Assembly (NCBI RefSeq): GCF_002020355.1
Contig: NZ_MPZV01000002.1
Span: 744,001-808,000 of the forward strand
Direction: 5' to 3'
Length of the DNA stretch: 64,000 nt
From: Thioclava sediminum
Lineage (GTDB): Bacteria > Pseudomonadota > Alphaproteobacteria > Rhodobacterales > Rhodobacteraceae
Part shown: positions 62,041-64,000 of the stretch, piece after piece
Layout: each line of letters opens with the position of its first letter
Position numbering within the stretch: the first letter of the stretch is position 1
The notes under the pieces: generated by a model
Database searches by the model: none
Told to the model about the DNA's origin: nothing
The model's input: only the letters and a program-made list of their open reading frames with translations
Position numbers and translations under genes: made by a program

Positions 62041-64000
62041 TCAGGTGAACCTGTTGTCCCGCGGGAAGCCACGCGGCGCCATGCGGCCCGCCGAGGCCCG
62101 CTTGCCGGTCCATTCGGCGAGATCGGTCTCGGTCCGGGTGCGGCCCGCTGGATCCTTCCAGCTCAGACCATCGGCCAGGGTGAAGGTCTTCGCGTCGCTC
62201 AGACCCCCATCCTTGTATTTCTGCAACCGGACGCCCTTGCCGCGCGCCATTTCGGGCAATTCTTCAAGCGCAAAGACCAACAGCTTGCGGTTCTGACCGA
62301 CGCAGGCGACCGTATCGCCGTCGATCTTCGAGCAGACGGTGGTTTTCGCCGCGCCCTTCATGTTCAGAACCTGCTTGCCCGATTTGGTCTGCGCCACGAG
62401 CTCTTCGCCCGGACAGACGAACCCGTCGCCATCCGAGGAGGCCAGCAGATATTTCTCGCCCGCCTTCGGCAGCAGCAGATGGGTCACCTCCGCCTCGTTG
62501 GGCAGGTCGACCATCAGCCGCAGCGGCTCGCCCATGCCGCGCCCGCCGGGCAGGTTTGCCCCCAGCACGGTATAGGCGCGCCCGTTCGAGCCCATCGCGA
62601 CGATCCGGTCCGTGGTCTCGGCATGCATGGCGAACATCGGCCCGTCGCCATCCTTGAACTTCACCTCGGCATCGAGCGCGTTGTGGCCCTTCATCGCCCG
62701 GATCCAGCCCATCTTCGACAGGATCACGGTGATCGGCTCGCGCTCGATCATCGCCTCGATCGGCACTTCCTCGACCTCACCGGCCTCTGCGAAGCCGGTG
62801 CGCCGCGCGCCGCCTTCGGCATTGCGGCCGAATTTCTTGTCGATGTCTTTCAGCTCACCGCCGATCGTCTTCCATTGCAGCTTTTCCGAGGCAAGCAGAT
62901 CTTCCAGCCCCGAGCGTTCCTCGATCAGCGCGTCGCGCTCGCGCTTGAGCTCCATCTCCTCGAGTTTGCGCAGACTGCGCAGGCGCATGTTGAGGATCGC
63001 TTCGGCCTGCACGTCGGACAGCTCGAACTCGGCCATCAGCATCGCCTTGGGCTCGTCCTCGTAGCGGATGATCTCAATCACCCGGTCGAGGTTCAGGAAG
63101 GCGATGATATAGCCTTCGAGCACTTCGAGACGCGCATCGATCTTGTCCATCCGGTGCTGCGAGCGGCGCAGCAGCACCTCGCGCCGGTGATCGAGGAAGG
63201 CGCGCAGCACCTCCTTGAGCGAGCAGACCTTCGGCACCCGCCCGTCGATCAGCACGTTCATGTTGAGCGAGAACCGGACCTCCAGATCGGAGTTCTTGAA
63301 CAGCATCCCCATGAGCATCTCGGGCTCGACGGTGCGCGATTTCGGCTCCAGCACGATGCGGATATCGTCGGCGCTCTCGTCGCGCACATCGGCCAGCGCG
63401 GGCACCTTGCGGGTCTGAATGACCTCGGCAAGACGCTCGATCAGCTTGGATTTCTGTACCTGATAGGGGATTTCAGTGACGACGATCTGCCATTGACCGC
63501 GGCCCAGTTCCTCTTTCTCCCACCGCGCCCGCAGGCGGAACGCGCCGCGGCCCGTGCGATAGGCGTCGCGGACATTCTCGGGCGGCTCGACCAGCACGCC
63601 GCCGGTCGGGAAATCGGGGCCGGGGATATGCTCGACCAGCTCGTCATCGGTGATGTCAGGACGCTTGATCATCTCCAAAAGCGCCTCGACCAGCTCGCCG
63701 AGATTGTGAGGCGGGATGTTCGTCGCCATGCCGACCGCGATGCCGCTTGCGCCATTGGCCAGCAGATTCGGGAAGGCGGCGGGCAGCACGACCGGCTCGG
63801 TCAGCGTGCCGTCGTAATTCGGGCGGTAATCGACCGCGTCCTCGGCAAGACCTTGCAAAAGCGCCTCGGACGGAGAGGCCAGACGCGCCTCGGTGTAACG
63901 CGAGGCTGCCGGGTTATCGCCGTCGATATTGCCGAAATTGCCCTGCCCGTCGACGAGCTTGTAGCGCATCGCGAAATCCTGCGCGAGACGCGCCATCGCA
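62041..64000 (-). CDS. parC: DNA topoisomerase IV subunit A (partial, 5' end outside window)
   Basis: Only the C-terminal part, about 650 residues, is present; the gene runs past the right edge. The catalytic Tyr lies in [10 protein letters not shown] near the left end of the visible protein, followed by [40 protein letters not shown] (in parts). The C-terminal domain is of the ParC type, and the GyrA box QRRGGKG is absent, which favours ParC over GyrA. The enzyme unlinks daughter chromosomes. The ATG at 63996 is internal. Confidence 0.93.
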   Translation of the reverse strand, partial: AMARLAQDFAMRYKLVDGQGNFGNIDGDNPAASRYTEARLASPSEALLQGLAEDAVDYRPNYDGTLTEPVVLPAAFPNLLANGASGIAVGMATNIPPHNLGELVEALLEMIKRPDITDDELVEHIPGPDFPTGGVLVEPPENVRDAYRTGRGAFRLRARWEKEELGRGQWQIVVTEIPYQVQKSKLIERLAEVIQTRKVPALADVRDESADDIRIVLEPKSRTVEPEMLMGMLFKNSDLEVRFSLNMNVLIDGRVPKVCSLKEVLRAFLDHRREVLLRRSQHRMDKIDARLEVLEGYIIAFLNLDRVIEIIRYEDEPKAMLMAEFELSDVQAEAILNMRLRSLRKLEEMELKRERDALIEERSGLEDLLASEKLQWKTIGGELKDIDKKFGRNAEGGARRTGFAEAGEVEEVPIEAMIEREPITVILSKMGWIRAMKGHNALDAEVKFKDGDGPMFAMHAETTDRIVAMGSNGRAYTVLGANLPGGRGMGEPLRLMVDLPNEAEVTHLLLPKAGEKYLLASSDGDGFVCPGEELVAQTKSGKQVLNMKGAAKTTVCSKIDGDTVACVGQNRKLLVFALEELPEMARGKGVRLQKYKDGGLSDAKTFTLADGLSWKDPAGRTRTETDLAEWTGKRASAGRMAPRGFPRDNRFT

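Noticed and set aside
62041-64000. gyrA instead of parC
   Set aside because: The visible C-terminal domain lacks the GyrA box and has ParC-like spacing, although the N-terminus is out of view.

Overview
The window is a high-GC alphaproteobacterial chromosome segment, best matched to Rhodobacterales (Paracoccaceae). The signs are an alphaproteobacterial ribosomal gene order, two nearly identical tuf genes, a tRNA-Trp lying between a tuf gene and secE, ribosomal protein L3 with a long acidic/alanine-rich tail, a DUF2793 protein, and hairpin-rich intergenic sequence of a type I recall from this family. The genus cannot be set from the sequence alone.

Layout. 1-4.5 kb: a minus-strand block with an ECF biotin transporter (bioM, bioN, bioY), an L-asparaginase and a DUF2252 protein. 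4.5-7.4 kb: a BCCT osmolyte transporter paired with a universal stress protein, then a secreted DUF2202 protein. 7.5-23.8 kb: the str-S10-spc translation cluster, all on the minus strand (rpsL, rpsG, fusA, tuf, rpsJ to rpmD). It is interrupted by plus-strand genes at two places: an SH3 protein between rplW and rplB, and a 2OG-Fe(II) oxygenase, an AT-rich gene of unknown function and a flavodoxin between rplP and rpmC. The cluster ends after rpmD without rplO-secY. 24-28 kb: a GT2/LAB_N/GT39/PAP2 membrane-lipid glycosylation operon and a secreted protein. 28.2-40.4 kb: rpoC, rpoB, rplL, rplJ, rplA, rplK, nusG and secE. 40.6-55.4 kb: a surface-polysaccharide region with capsule exporter genes (KpsT-, KpsE- and KpsM-like), two large glycosyltransferases, a sulfotransferase-like protein, a phosphohexomutase, a DUF2793 protein and an RTX/DUF4214 protein. 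55.5 kb: tRNA-Trp. 55.7-64 kb: a DJ-1/PfpI protein, a CorA-type transporter, an acetyltransferase, a hydrolase, the second tuf, a cytochrome P450 and the 3' part of parC.

The most unusual item is at 12574-13285. An AT-rich single-gene cassette of 678 bp sits exactly at the 3' end of the oxygenase gene, between two 34-bp direct repeats (32/34 identical) that duplicate the last codons of that gene. Its 195-residue product has an N-terminal CxxC...CxxC zinc-ribbon-like motif and no recognised family. This looks like a small element that inserts at a gene 3' end and rebuilds it, carried inside a ribosomal protein locus.

Start sites were chosen by hand from ribosome binding sites and family length. 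Promoter and terminator calls come from reading for -35/-10 pairs and inverted repeats; no search or folding program was run.
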